64,000 bases of DNA from Moniliella sp. 'wahieum' (lineage: Eukaryota; Basidiomycota; Moniliellomycetes; Moniliellales; Moniliellaceae), in assembly GCA_003971905.1 (NCBI GenBank), contig RSEE01000028.1, positions 124,001-188,000 on the forward strand. The letters run 5' to 3'. The notes beneath the pieces are model-generated. The model did no database searches, was not told where the DNA came from, and saw only the letters and a program-made list of their open reading frames with translations. Below are positions 35,066 through 46,162 of this stretch, piece after piece (positions within the stretch are counted from its first letter, which is position 1; the number at the start of each line of letters is the position of its first letter). The position numbers were made by a program, and so were the translations under genes.

Positions 35066-38000
35066 GATGGGCCCCGGTGGTGGATGTCGTGGAGAGGAGG
35101 ACGGGGCAGAAGCGCGTACGGTAGCGGTGGGGCATGCGACGGACCTGATATATAAATGGCAGCTAATATACCGCGTGCCATACCCAACACACTGTACGCT
35201 CTGGAGCTGGGCTGGCGGTGCTATTGTTCGGCTTGCTGTAGATCGTTGTCGCTGCTGCCCATGGTCTGGGGGAGCGATGGAGGGCACGGTGGCGCTGCCA
35301 CATGCCATGCCCCGTGCACGGACATGCATGGACAGAGCGCTTACCGGCGTAGCAGGCGCCGCCGTCGGAGGTATAGCCGGATGCAAATGCTTATCACTAG
35401 CTCACTCGCTGTTCTTGCGAACGCTTATCATTATCAGCGTCACCCATCATCCATCGCATGTCATGCATGTCACATGCAATCGCAGATCGCGACCCCAGTC
35501 GCAGCAGTCACAGTCACTGGAGTGTCCTCCATATATCGGCCTAACGTCTACCGTCTGCCGCCTAGCGTCTACCCCACTTCACACTACCAGTGGCAGCTAC
35601 TTGGCGCCAGCATCCACAAAGCTCCCCCAACAGCGGAGAAAGCGCCTGTTACTACATGTTACAAGTATCGGGCCCAGCCCAACACCACTCATTGTAGTAT
35701 AGTGGCTGTCAAGACAGCACAGCAGCCCCTGTGTGCCAGGGCCGGCGTGTGCCATATGGTCTGCCCACAGGTACAGGCAGCTTGGCCATTCGAAATCAAG
35801 ACGGTTCCAGTCCTCCATCCTCGCCTAGGCAAAGTGTGAACACCGAGACGAAGACCAGAAGCTGAAGACTTCAAGCTTCATAGTCGCCGTTCCTCTCTTC
35901 CCAAAACGAGCGCGTAGTCTTTCTCTCCCCATGGCACTCTGCTCTGGAAACTATACGTACTGTTTTTGAGCTGGGTCCGCTTTCACTTTGTGTTGTAGTA
36001 GCCCTGCAGATCACAACTCGGCGCGCTGGCTCCGCACTGATCCCTTGTTGCCCTTTGCCGACTCTCCTGTCGATGGATGGAGAGCCGCTCTGTACTAAGG
36101 ACGTCTTGATGGGGGCAAGCGATCAACCGTATGGGGTGCGAATTCTTCGTCCCACAATCGCTGAAGAGCCGAGGAAGCCAGAAGAATGGGAGAACACACA
36201 TCTTTCTCAAAGCCCATATGGACAGATACAACCCCATTTAGGCCTTTTTAGTTGTTGGGTTTTGCAGCTCCCGTCGTCTCCCCAACAATCGAAAGAAGCC
36301 AATGAATTGATGAAGTAGCCAGCAGCTTATCATCTTCTGTCTAGTTGCTTGGCTCTTACAAATCGAGAGAGGTATAGCGCTGGCAGATCCGTCTCGGATG
36401 GACGTGGTATTAGACATGTGAGCAATGAACCATTTCTAACGAGAATCTTCATCATCTAGTTCTTTGTAACAGTCAAACATCTTCTTGTGGTATAGTATCC
36501 TAGTTGTTGTATAATGTCCTCGCATGACCTTTGCCATACGGAAAATTGAAGGCGAAGCAGATGGAGAATGTGTGTGGCTCCGACGAGGGGTACACAAGGC
36601 GACTATGAGAAGGGTAGGTCTCATATAGCCGACGACGGTACTGGAGAGCAGTGAGGCTAGTGAGGCCAGATGAGGAGTCCTGCCGCCATATGATCAGTGG
36701 AACCTGTATCATGCAGCTGAAGATGGTATATCATTGGGGCATCGCCCCAACATATGGGTCTCAGGTACTTGCGTTCTCCAGTTGCAATCAGGATGCTGCA
36801 GTAGGCGATAGAGCTCCATTGCACTGACGCATCATGGGGCGGACATCTCCTCTGTGGTGTCCCGCCATCAGGAATGCATCCCTGTTGGTATTCCTCTTCT
36901 TCCGAGTCTCCTAATTGGCTAACTACGGAATGGCTATTGCGGCGTTAGGGCCGAGGATCTTAGTGTGTGATCGTCGACTGATGGGCATCCGTGCGCGGTG
37001 CGTGGAACTGCCGCGCCACTTTTACGCTGGGATGCGGCGAGAGAGAAGCCATTCATTCATTCACTTAAGGAAATCGGCACACGTTGCTGGTACGGAGGGT
37101 CATGACATACAACACACTCTTCTTCGCTCACTGTTAGGGCCCCACAGAGGGAAATAGATGATGAACTTTCTCAGAGATCCCAGCCACTCTCCCGGCTGCG
37201 TCCACAGAGGGAGAAGAGAAGGAGGAGAACGAGGCATAGTATTAATGAGCCTGCTTCCCCAGCGGTGTCCTAAGTGCTGTTATGCAGTGGTAGAGGGAAG
37301 ACAGGAGCTGGGTTGAACCCAGACTGAAGAAGAGAAGAGGAAGAAAGAGTGGCACAAGACCAGAGGATAGGGATACTGGCGTGGTTCCTGGATCTGGAGG
37401 AGGGTCAGAGTGACCTCGGAGGTGGCTGGCCTTTAAGATCCTTGCTCGAGAAGGCGCGGCGGAATTCAATCTGGAGCGCGCGAGTCGCGAAGCGCTTTAC
37501 TACAGCCAGTTCCCTTTTTGCAAGCGCTCGCAGATAGGATCGATAAAGCCATGTGATGACCGGATCCCGATGCCAAGCGAGACAGCAATCAAGAACTGGA
37601 GGTCAATAGACGATAGGGATTGATTGCTGGTCAGCGATAGTAGAGATAGCAGAGAGGGAGGAGGGAGTGGAAGGAGGGAAGACTAAGAGCTACGGCTGCC
37701 GAGGCTTCTAGAAAGAGGCATGTCGGACAGCCACACTTTCTCCCCCGAGCGGAACTAGCGGAGCTAGCTGCTGGATCGAAGTGGCCGGGAGCGCCAGAGT
37801 CCGGCTATGCTCTTGGCACACTGCACTAGTGTCCCAACGCATGCCAAGTGGCGTGTCAGAGATGCCACCCCACTTCAACAGCTTCAACAGGCATATGGCG
37901 GCTGGCGGTTATTAATTACCACAGTGACGCGCGAGTGATGTGGGCCGGATCGGCCTCGGCACTTCGCGCGAGGTGGGGAGTGTGATACAGCGTCACTGCC

Positions 38001-38316
38001 CCGGCTCGGCGGCTTGCCTGACCGGGAGAATCACCCACTGTGATGAAAATCGTTGCGTGAGATATTGTAACATCCAAATCAGGTAGGTTAGATTATCTCT
38101 CAACCGAGCGCCTTCAGTTTGCGCACAACTCTGACTGGGTTACTTGGCTTCTCTCTACCACCCAACCTCCTTTGCTTCCTCCTGGTGAGGAACCCCATTG
38201 GCAGCACCCTTCCATTGTGGCCGGTCCGCATTGCCCTTACTCTCTGTACGTTTTGCCTCCCTCCATCGCCCCATGTCCAACAGTGATAGTGGCTGACTTG
38301 AACTTGCTCGTTCAGG
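35066..38316. other. Long intergenic region, possible relic only
   Basis: This 3.25 kb stretch holds no intact gene. The first 90 bases upstream of the hexosaminidase include an AT-rich TATATAAAT-type element (35150-35158). On the minus strand near 36685-36760 a short reading gives the words HDTGSTDHMAAGLLIW, which resembles a copia-type aspartic protease active site (see findings). Frames at 35001-35840 and 37349-37537 are low-complexity and not supported. The segment 38101-38316 has a Leu/Pro-rich reading that may be an upstream exon of the next gene. Confidence 0.45.
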
Positions 38317-40654
38317 ATGAATCCATACAGCGAGTACCTTCCTCTTGGAGACGATTCCCTCGAAGAGGCGACTCCCCTGGTGGGAGTTGCCCCAGTGGAA
38401 GGGTTGCACGCTGCAATGGCTCGGTACCGGATGCCGGGCCAACTGGATGATTCCGATAACGAGTTGCAGTACGTGTCGCCTTGTGGGGACGATACAGAAT
38501 CCGATTCCGATTTTTCGCTGGCCGGAACATCTCCTACCGGATTCTCTGGGTCGGTCGCATCCCACGCAACGATGCGTACTGAAGCTACTACTCCCGATTC
38601 GCCAACCCACTCCCTCCCGAAGGCCGATTTGTACCCCACCACCCAAGCTAGCCCTAAGCGCAAGTGGGCCACATTTAGCCTCCCGTCTCCCAAGGACAGT
38701 TCGGATGCTGTCTACCAGCTGTGAACCCGGTGCTTTCTCTCGGTCTAGTTGGAATGGACAAGGGTCCAGTCACTCTTCCATCGCATTCCACTCCCATCCT
38801 CGGTGCTGGCGCAGAGAATTGGTCCGTCGCCCCTACTCACACAGGTGCGACGCCCAACGAGGGAGAGATGGTACTGAACGAAGACGATGGCGAGGAAGAG
38901 TCCAAGTTTCGCCGTCTAGAGCAGAGCCTCAATTTGCTGTTTGTAGATGGCGACGAGGCGAGCTCTGACATGAGCCAGCCGGCCACAGTGGAGCATCGCC
39001 CTGTGCTTCTCTTTGGCTCAGAGAAAATCGTTGTCGTATTCCGCAGCCCGGTTCTGCCCGATGCTCAGACCGCCTCGGTGGCCAAGTTTGACTCCCCTTC
39101 AATGGGGGACACCCCTGATATCTCCTCTGATGCTAAGGACGAGGCAGTTGAAAGTACCAAACGGGCTGTACTCAGTCCCCGCTTCAGGCCAACAGGCTGC
39201 TTGGTTTCCAACCTGAAGTGGATGTGGTGGTAGCTACTGTCGAAGATGCGAACGAGGCGGCCCTTCGTGCATTGTGCTCGCCTGGTGTGGAAGACTTGGA
39301 TTTCAAGTCGGCCCCTCCGCTTGAGCCTGCCATGTCCCCAGCCGACCTCCGACACTGACCTTACGACTTTCCTTCTCTGCGATGTGATGGATACGTCGAC
39401 CACGGCCGATGACAGTATGTTCTCTGCTGTCACACATCAAGATGATGCGTCAATGACTGGGGATGTGAGTCTAAACTTTGGCCCCACTGCTGCGTCGGCA
39501 AGCCAGTCTGGCCACTCGGTGCTTCTCGTCCGCGGCCGAGAACGTACCGAACAAACCGGAAAATGCACCGTTTGCCAATTCGGATGTACCGGTGGTGGTC
39601 CCCAAGCGGACGGCGACAATGAAGCCTGCAGCCACGGCGCCTTGCATGTCGCTCCCAAGAGCCCTCCCCCTCCGGTTGCTAAGTCTGATCCCAGCAAGCA
39701 AACACGCTTCCACCTGCCCATTCGTTCACAGAGCATCCGCGAACAGCGAACGGCGCAAGTGGACCGTTTCCTACATTGACTCAACAGCCCGTGGCGTACC
39801 CCGTTCGCCACCGCGGCCAGGTACTGTACTGGACCGTGCCCGTTTCGATGCCAAGCCCACGAAGAAGAAGAACAATGTCTCCCTCCTCTCCCTGCAACGG
39901 ATGAGGTGAGCTCTTCGCGCGAACGCTACCCAACTCTCACGACCCTAATTCCTAGCTACGTCGAGCCTGCCAAAACCTCCGCTGAGGCTGAGGAGGCCAA
40001 CAAGAGCCAAGGGCCCGGCCAAGCATACGAGCCCACAGCCGTGTCCAAGCCCAGCCTCGACTTACTGGTCAACATCAAGCAGGCAATTCCAAGGCCCAAC
40101 CCCTGACCAAGAAGAATGACAAGACGAAGGATGACTCCAAGAAGGCGGGGTGAAAGAGACGGCTCGCAGTAGTACTACTGAGACGGAAGATCGGCTGAGC
40201 ATGTTGCGGGAAGCGATTGCGTTGGCCCAGGAAGAGGTCGGCCGTCTTGAGAGGCAGAGAGGGCCATGGGTCGGAGCCATGGCAACAAGGGAAGCAGTTC
40301 GTATCGAGTCTAACGTCCAAGTCGCGTAGTAAACCAGCGGCCTCCAAGGAGACAAGGAGCTGGGGCTCCGACCGCGCCCAAGGGTCTTCCAAGACCAAGG
40401 ACAAAGCGACCAAGGACCTCGTCTACTATCGGGCACTGTCTACGCTCTTCCTGCCTGAGCTGAAGAACATGTGGATGTGTTTTGATGGGCGAGTACACCG
40501 TTCATGCAGCAGCATCTATTACCATCTGTGCGAGAACGACGATGTTTTGTGGATACCTACCGACCCGACAAGTGCAGATCCGATTTTACGTGTGTGTAAA
40601 TGCATGATATCTTCCGCGTGTGCTGGACGATTCGAAAGATCCACGTGTAACTAG
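38317..40654 (+). CDS. Ser/Thr/Pro- and Lys-rich disordered protein, unidentified
   Basis: A chain of overlapping readings in three frames codes for a protein of roughly 750 residues starting MNPYSEYLPLGDDSLEEATP. The N-terminal half is acidic and Ser/Thr-rich (for example DDTESDSDFSLAGTSP; EDDGEEESKFRRLEQSLNLL). The middle is Pro/Ala/Thr-rich. The C-terminal part becomes basic (SKSRSKPAASKETRSW, KTKDKATKDLVYYRALS) after a possible short coiled coil (REAIALAQEEVGRLERQRE near 40208-40265). No domain is recognised. Frame changes at about 38720, 39235, 39460, 39780, 40095 and 40150 are probably one-base errors, because composition continues smoothly across them. The true start could lie upstream, with an intron ending CAG near 38311. 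The stop is at 40652-40654, about 260 bases before Syf2. Confidence 0.5.
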
Positions 40655-40772
40655 AATGGGTTGGTGACTTGGTGGTGGTGGTGAGGGGGGGGCGCCAAAC
40701 ACTGTTAGATATGCGCGCGAGCTGGGTGGCAGATGGTGGGCAAACAACAAGCTCTGCTGTCCTTCCTGTCCC

Positions 40773-40779
40773 TATATAA
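40773..40779 (+). promoter_or_regulatory. TATA-like box before Syf2 gene
   Basis: TATATAA lies about 135 bases upstream of the chosen start codon at 40913, a usual place for a fungal core promoter. Assignment is by position only. Confidence 0.35.
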
Positions 40780-40912
40780 TGAGCATTGAACGATGCAAGC
40801 CACGCTACATGTGGGGGTGCCCAAAACACTGCGCCGGCATTTGCGATTTGAAATTGAGTCCTCGGCCGATGGTGCTGCAGGCCGCGATCCGGATGGATGC
40901 CGCATCGCCACC

Positions 40913-41695
40913 ATGGCCCGGACAAGGAAAGCAGCCGTCTCGCCGCCGTCGCCCCAGCCCACGGCGGAAGCCTCCTTGCCCCCGTCCGACCCCTCGCCTC
41001 CGACCGCATCCGAGCCCCCCCCTGCGCCCACGCGCACCCTTGCCGATCGGCGAGCGGCGCTCGAGAGGCTGAAGGTGGCCAAGGGCAAGGCCGGCCGGGC
41101 CAATGCGAAAGCACTGGCCGCGTCCGAGTCCGGATCCAAGAAGGCGCCCATGGGCAGGATGAACGAGCACAAGGCACGTAAATTGGAGGCAGCTCAGAAC
41201 GAGCTGGACCGCCTCGAAGCTGAGGCGCGTGGGGAAGATGCTAGCCGGTTGGCCCATTGGAACTACTCGGTCGAAGAGACGGAGCGCTGGAATGCCAAGA
41301 TGGACGTCAAGGCTGCCGTGCAAGATCAAGGCGCAGTGGATCACGGTACGGCAGCAGAGCGGGCGTATGCGCGAAAGGTGCGCGCGCTCCCTTCACAATC
41401 CAAGTCCATTGCCAAGAAGGATGAGGAGGCTGAGGAGGCTGAGGAGGCTGAGGAGGCTGAGGAGGGGTACGGCTCGCACGCACCCTCTGCTGACGCAGTG
41501 GATGCTGTCGTGGAGCACATGACTGCAGAGGCAGCCAACCGGGCCTCCCGCAGCCGCAAACGTGCTGCAGACCCCGAGGCCGAAGTCACTTACATCAACG
41601 AACGCAACCGTCAGTTCAACGACCGCGTCGCCCGATTCTACGATCGCTACACCAAGGAAATCCGGGATAATCTTGAACGCGGCACTGCACTTTGA
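40913..41695 (+). CDS. SYF2: Pre-mRNA-splicing factor Syf2
   Basis: A component of the NineTeen-associated spliceosome complex. The C-terminal Syf2 signature is clear: TYINERNRQFNDRVARFYDR followed by YTKEIRDNLERGTAL (about 41590-41692). The preceding coiled-coil region has MNEHKARKLEAAQNELDRLE and the Trp-containing HWNYSVEETERWNAK. AAERAYARKVRAL and VVEHMTAEAANRASRSRKR also fit the family. The first 45 residues are Pro/Ser-rich. A run of EEA units near 41423-41466 is encoded by a 9-base GAGGAGGCT tandem. This is one of the few genes here that reads through in a single frame with no intron. The start chosen (CCACCATGG context) is better than the in-frame ATG at 40793, which precedes it in poor context. 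Confidence 0.92.
   Translation: MARTRKAAVSPPSPQPTAEASLPPSDPSPPTASEPPPAPTRTLADRRAALERLKVAKGKAGRANAKALAASESGSKKAPMGRMNEHKARKLEAAQNELDRLEAEARGEDASRLAHWNYSVEETERWNAKMDVKAAVQDQGAVDHGTAAERAYARKVRALPSQSKSIAKKDEEAEEAEEAEEAEEGYGSHAPSADAVDAVVEHMTAEAANRASRSRKRAADPEAEVTYINERNRQFNDRVARFYDRYTKEIRDNLERGTAL
41423..41466 (+). repeat. GAGGAGGCT 9-base tandem within Syf2
   Basis: Four to five copies encoding repeated Glu-Glu-Ala in the coiled-coil region. It is likely length-variable between strains. Confidence 0.75.
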
Positions 41696-42949
41696 ACATT
41701 CATCTCACTCTCCATGTGCTTCGTACTTCCACATGATCCACAGGAATCCACAGCTAGAACACTAGATTCAACGTCATGTTTGGGTGGGAACTGACGGGCT
41801 TGGGGAACGTTTCACTAGAGGGGCCCTTAGGCCTTAATCGAGGCCACCTCTGTGAGGCAACCCGGCATGAAGAGAAATAGTCACTTGCAGATTAACCCAC
41901 CAGAGATGATTTCGACCACAAGCCCATCAGTCAGGTAGGGATATGTGTTTTGAGATGGAGATTGCAAAGCCGAGCCAGGCCACAAAGATGAAGCTGAAGG
42001 AGGAGAAGAGATGGCCAGCATTGATAAAGTGGAGAGAAGGACTGGTTTTCAAAACAACAGAAGAAGCCGGGTATGCTAGGACCAAAACAAGAACTAGTGG
42101 GAAGCTGAACGAGTGTGTGGGGAGCACCGGACCGTAGAGGGGAGGGGGGGCAAAGTATGTTGTCCCCCCGGTTGACTGTTGCAGACCAGTGTGCGATAAT
42201 GGTTTGATAGGTTTGTACCCGGCCATTTGTGGAGGGTGTGGAGGCATGCACACAGGATGCAAGTACTCCTTAAAAGTGTTAACGAGGCGGAACACAGCTA
42301 TGATGACTATACGAAGGAGGGGAAGCAGTCCACGCTGCGAAACCGGAAAGTAGACGGGGATATGAAATGAGGTACACGGCTCATGAACTGCTGTGTGTTC
42401 CTCGTAGTGAGAACATGAACGATCCGGGTTGGAAGAGAATAGAACGTAGTCCATAGCGCTAGCCATGCAGAGAGCAGCAGTTCAACAGCATGGCCTTTTG
42501 TGTCGGGTGACACAATGTGATAGGAGCCGTGGTGCTGGCCCCCAGACGGCGGAGGGAAAAAAAGGAAGAGGGGAGGGTCCAGCCCTGGCATCGAGGATGA
42601 GAACAAAAGCGACAGAACATATCCTGTTCTCGTTGGGGGAGAACCTGAGAAAGCAAATAAATAACGAGCTACTCGCACGAGATATGGGATGGAGAAGTTA
42701 GAGGAACCTGAGGAAGCCTGGCGATTTGGGCTGTGCCTCGGCTACAGCCAATTTTCCAAGGGGAAGAGCTGATACGTGAGCCATCATCCCACCAGTTACC
42801 TGGGATGGGCCAGGTATATAGCAGAAGCATGTGGATCCTGCACAGCGCTGTCGTGGACGGCTTGCGGCAAGTGAATTTATTGGCCTCACAGTGACCGTAC
42901 CGGGCGAGGCATCATCCGGATGATGGCCACGGGAACGATGGTCGTGGCC
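41696..42949. other. Intergenic region, hydrophobic frame of doubtful status
   Basis: 1.25 kb between Syf2 and the kinase pseudogene. On the minus strand a 179-codon frame (41927-42466) is hydrophobic near its end (SFPLVLVLVLAYPASSVVL; FSSFSFIFVAWLGFAISISK) and could encode membrane segments. It has no recognised domain, and overlapping frames are equally open. Nothing else is supported. Confidence 0.35.
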
Positions 42950-43870
42950 CTATTGATCCCCTGGCAGGTGTTGTGCGGCAGGGGACTGGCTTTGTAGTGG
43001 CTGCGCGGGTGCAGCAACAGGCAACGCAGCGGGCGTAGGCGACGCAGAGATGCCAGGGGTATAATGAGACGAGCGAGCATCCCAGCCATGTCCATCATTA
43101 AGAAGCATACAGTCGTATTGCTGTTCATCCGCCTCGCCCTGGCGCTTGAGCCCCTTCATGAAAAGCTCGCGCAAAAAGTCGTAGTCAGGGTCCTCTCAAA
43201 GTCAAACTTGCCAACGTAAAGGAGATAGATGGAGAACTCTCCAGGAAAACCATCGCAAAGGTCTTTTATGGGGTCGTTTGATTCTTCTCGCCGATATCCC
43301 CATAGCCCTGCTTGTTGGAATTGGCCTTAAGTCACTGCCAAGGGAGCGCCAATACGTGGCCTAGCGACTCGAGGTTGTCACGGCGCGACTGCTCACGGCC
43401 TAAGTGGGTGTTGATAGGCATGTACCGGGCTGTTCCCGGAGCGACTTGGGCTCGCGGTAAGGAATGTGCAGTTGTCAGGTGTAATGTCGCTGTATATGAG
43501 GCTCTTTTCGTGCACGGTCTGCACCTGTATGATCGTCTGGCGGGCGATCATGCGCATAGTTTTTTGACGGCAATTTTGTGGCCACACATATCAAACAGGT
43601 CCGAGGACGTTATGCAGTCCCTCCAGGCCAAAGTAGTAGATCTGAGGCACGCCGAGACAGCCGGCCAAGATCTTGTACGAACGGTACTCGTCGCGCAGCT
43701 AGGGCGCATGGCTCTTGCGCGCGGTTCAAAATTAATAGCGAGACGGTCTGGCTGTTTTTAGCAGGTTGGTACCTTCAAAGATGACGCCAAACGAGCCTTC
43801 GCCAATCTTGCGACCAACGTGGTAGTGGATCCCAACGACGCTTGACGTGGCGCCGGAAATAGCCCGCGTG
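42950..43870 (-). pseudogene. Casein kinase I pseudogene
   Basis: Reading leftward from about 43870 the sequence follows fungal casein kinase I: GATSSVVGIHYHVGRKIGEG then SFGVIFEGTNLL with the glycine-rich loop, DEYRSYKILAGCLGVPQIYY in another frame, FDMCGHKIAVK, MIARQTI and [11 protein letters not shown]. It is decayed. The catalytic-loop motif YRDIKPDN reads YSDITPDN. The following 90 or more bases that encode the DFG region are absent, so [10 protein letters not shown] comes almost directly after. Residues around the hinge (VIDL and NLED) and around FMYFLRG are missing. In-frame stops occur in the C-lobe. The tail QQYDCMLLNDGHGWDA is still recognisable, and a TAG at 42950-42952 matches a normal end. 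Losses of tens of bases and changed catalytic residues go beyond the one-base slips seen in other genes. Confidence 0.8.
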
Positions 43871-44149
43871 CAACGTCATGGAGGGAGAGGATGAAGCTTG
43901 AAGAGAAAGGGGCTGCGGTGGTAGTGGTTGAACGTTTAACCTTCAACCTCAACTCAACGAGTATTTCGCACTCAGCGTCCAGATCAAGGGGCGGGCCGCC
44001 CAAGACCGGCCCTACAAAAACGCGGGGCGCAACTGCGGAAACATGATTCCGCTCGCTTATTTTTTTCTGCCCTCCCTAGTCGGGCTGTAACCAATCAGGC
44101 GGGGTTCACTGCTTTCTGGTCTACCATTCCCTCGCCTTCAAGCACCGTC

Positions 44150-44591
44150 ATGGCCCCACGAGCAACTCCTGGTACGTCCCATGCATGCTGTCATCATTCA
44201 TGCCGCTGACGCTGCTGTGTAGACAAGATTGGCTCTTTGCTCTTTTGCAGTGCGTGCGGGAGCCTTCTCGACATGGTGTCGGACGACGATGTCATCAAAT
44301 GTGGTGCGTGCGGGACAGGACAAGATGCTCATGTGTATGATGGGTTAACGGTCGTAACCCGATCGCACGCTTCTGCCTTTCCCTCAGTTCTTCGCCAAAA
44401 GCGCCAGCTCGTATCTACGGTGCGGGAGGATGGAGAAGGCGGTGAAAAGGCAGCGACAATCAATGAGCGCTGTCCCAAGTGCAACCACCCCGAGTTGATG
44501 TTCCACACTCTCCATCCGCTCGGCCGACGAGGGGTCTACCGTATTTTACGATTGCCCTAACTGCGGGTACTCATTCAGCCAGAACAACTAA
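44150..44591 (+). CDS. RPA12: RNA polymerase I subunit Rpa12 (A12.2)
   Basis: A small subunit of RNA polymerase I that supports transcript cleavage and termination in rRNA synthesis. Exon 1 (44150-44171) encodes MAPRATP. The intron runs 44172-44222 (GTACGT...TGTAG, 51 bases). Exon 2 begins [18 protein letters not shown]. The N-terminal zinc ribbon has CSAC and CGAC pairs. [13 protein letters not shown] is Rpa12-like, and the C-terminal TFIIS-type ribbon has CPKCNHPE, an acidic loop with ADEG, and [12 protein letters not shown] before TAA 44589-44591. A one-base slip at about 44515 breaks the frame directly before the acidic RSADEG loop, which must be intact for function, so an error is likely. 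Length (about 130 residues) fits the family. Confidence 0.93.
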
Positions 44592-46162
44592 ATGCGGGAC
44601 CTTCTTGCAAAATGTACTTCTAGCGCTATTCATGCTTATGGATGCAAATACGGCGAATGAGTGGGGTGGCACAGTAAGTTGGCTGGGATACAGAGCCCAG
44701 CAACCATATAAAACAAGCGATAAGGGCGAGTGATCATTTACCGGGGAGTTCCTTTGCAAGGCGCTGCTGGGAATGATCCATGCACTACTGTTGGCGTTCA
44801 ATCCATTAGCAGGCGCGGTTGCTATTAGTACATAGCAACAATTGCTGCTATTTCTGCGTGTATCTCATTTCTAGCCTGCACAAAGCTAAGGAAAGAGCAG
44901 TGGAAACGCATCGCGTACCACTATCGCCCATTGGGGGCGGTTTTCCGCCTTCCGCCCACCGAAGTACTAACCCATGGGATGGGCGTCGCCAACAAAAGGC
45001 AGACATTTGTGGCACCCGTCGCTCGTCGCTTGGCACTAGTAGGAGTTTCTAACTCGGGTACGGCGGGTGTGAATGCAGATGCAACAGGAGCAGCATGCCA
45101 TCTCCATTGAACGACGCTCTTCCTCTAGTTCGTTCCTGGCATGGGCACGCATTTGCTGTGGGCAGTCGGTGGCAATGTGGCCGGCACGTTGCCCTGGGCC
45201 AACGCGTCAGCGTCTCTGCGTCATGGCGTCCCGGAGCGGATGTGGCAGCCAGCATAGCCGGACCCAGACCGCCACTGTGCCCCATCACCGGCTCGCAAGG
45301 CGCCCAGGCCCGTCGGTCAGCGGCAGCAAAGGGGTGCACTTGGCGTTAGCACCCCGCGTCCAGCCTCAGCTGCTGGGATTAGAGCTAGCTTAGGGCTTAG
45401 TGCCTAGTACGCCTCGAGGGGAGTGCACTGGAGCGGCGCATGCAGGCCCAAGTTGCATGCATTGCAATGCAAGGGCAGGGCATGACAAGGCAAGGCCAGG
45501 CCAGGCAATGCAAGGGCAGGGCACGGCAATGCACCACACCAGCATCCCTCGTACCCCACATCCGGGGCGGAGCGCTGAGGCTCAGCTGCCAGAACGACGC
45601 TCGCAAGCCAGGCACGGGGGCGGCGGTGCTGCGCAATCGGTGCATTTTGGCTCGGCCGGCCACGCAGTGCCAGGCACTGGGCCAGCCTGGGCCCCCAGGC
45701 TGCGGACAGCGGACGCCGTCACCGTCAGCGGTTGCCTGCGTCACCAGTCAGCGCGCCCGCCGCCGTCGCCGTCGCCACCACCATCACCGCCGCCGCCAGA
45801 GCTGCCACGCCGCCTCGTCGCCTGCTGCCTGCCCGTGTCTGCCGCCAAGCCAACCCCGCGGCTGGCTGCCTCACCCTCTGACGCTTCCCCGGCTGCATCG
45901 TCAGGCCCATGTCGAGCAGCATGTGGCGGCCGACGCTCCCTGCACGTTTATCCGCCTTTCTCTGACGGCTGTCCTCCGTCTGTCTCCGCCTTCGCTCTTC
46001 CCTTTCGCGAATCGTCCCCGCCCGATCTGACGCTCAACACACCTCGCCACTAGCTCCGCGCTGGTCACGAGCAGCGAAGGGTCCCCAGCGATCCTGAGCG
46101 CGACGCGATCCCACCCACCTAAGCAGCACGCCACCTCTGCTCCGCGTGCCCATGATACGCTC
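44592..46162. other. Intergenic region with short direct repeats
   Basis: 1.57 kb between Rpa12 and the Spt23/Mga2-like gene. From 45060 to 46030 it is GC-rich with open frames in several phases, none recognisable. An imperfect 19-base direct repeat GCAATGCAAGGGCAGGGCA occurs at 45464-45482 and 45505-45523. The last part is probably a long leader of the regulator gene. Confidence 0.45.
45464..45523. repeat. 19-base direct repeat, 41 bases apart
   Basis: Two exact copies of GCAATGCAAGGGCAGGGCA at 45464-45482 and 45505-45523, with AAGGCAAGGCCAGGCCAGG between them. Confidence 0.75.
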
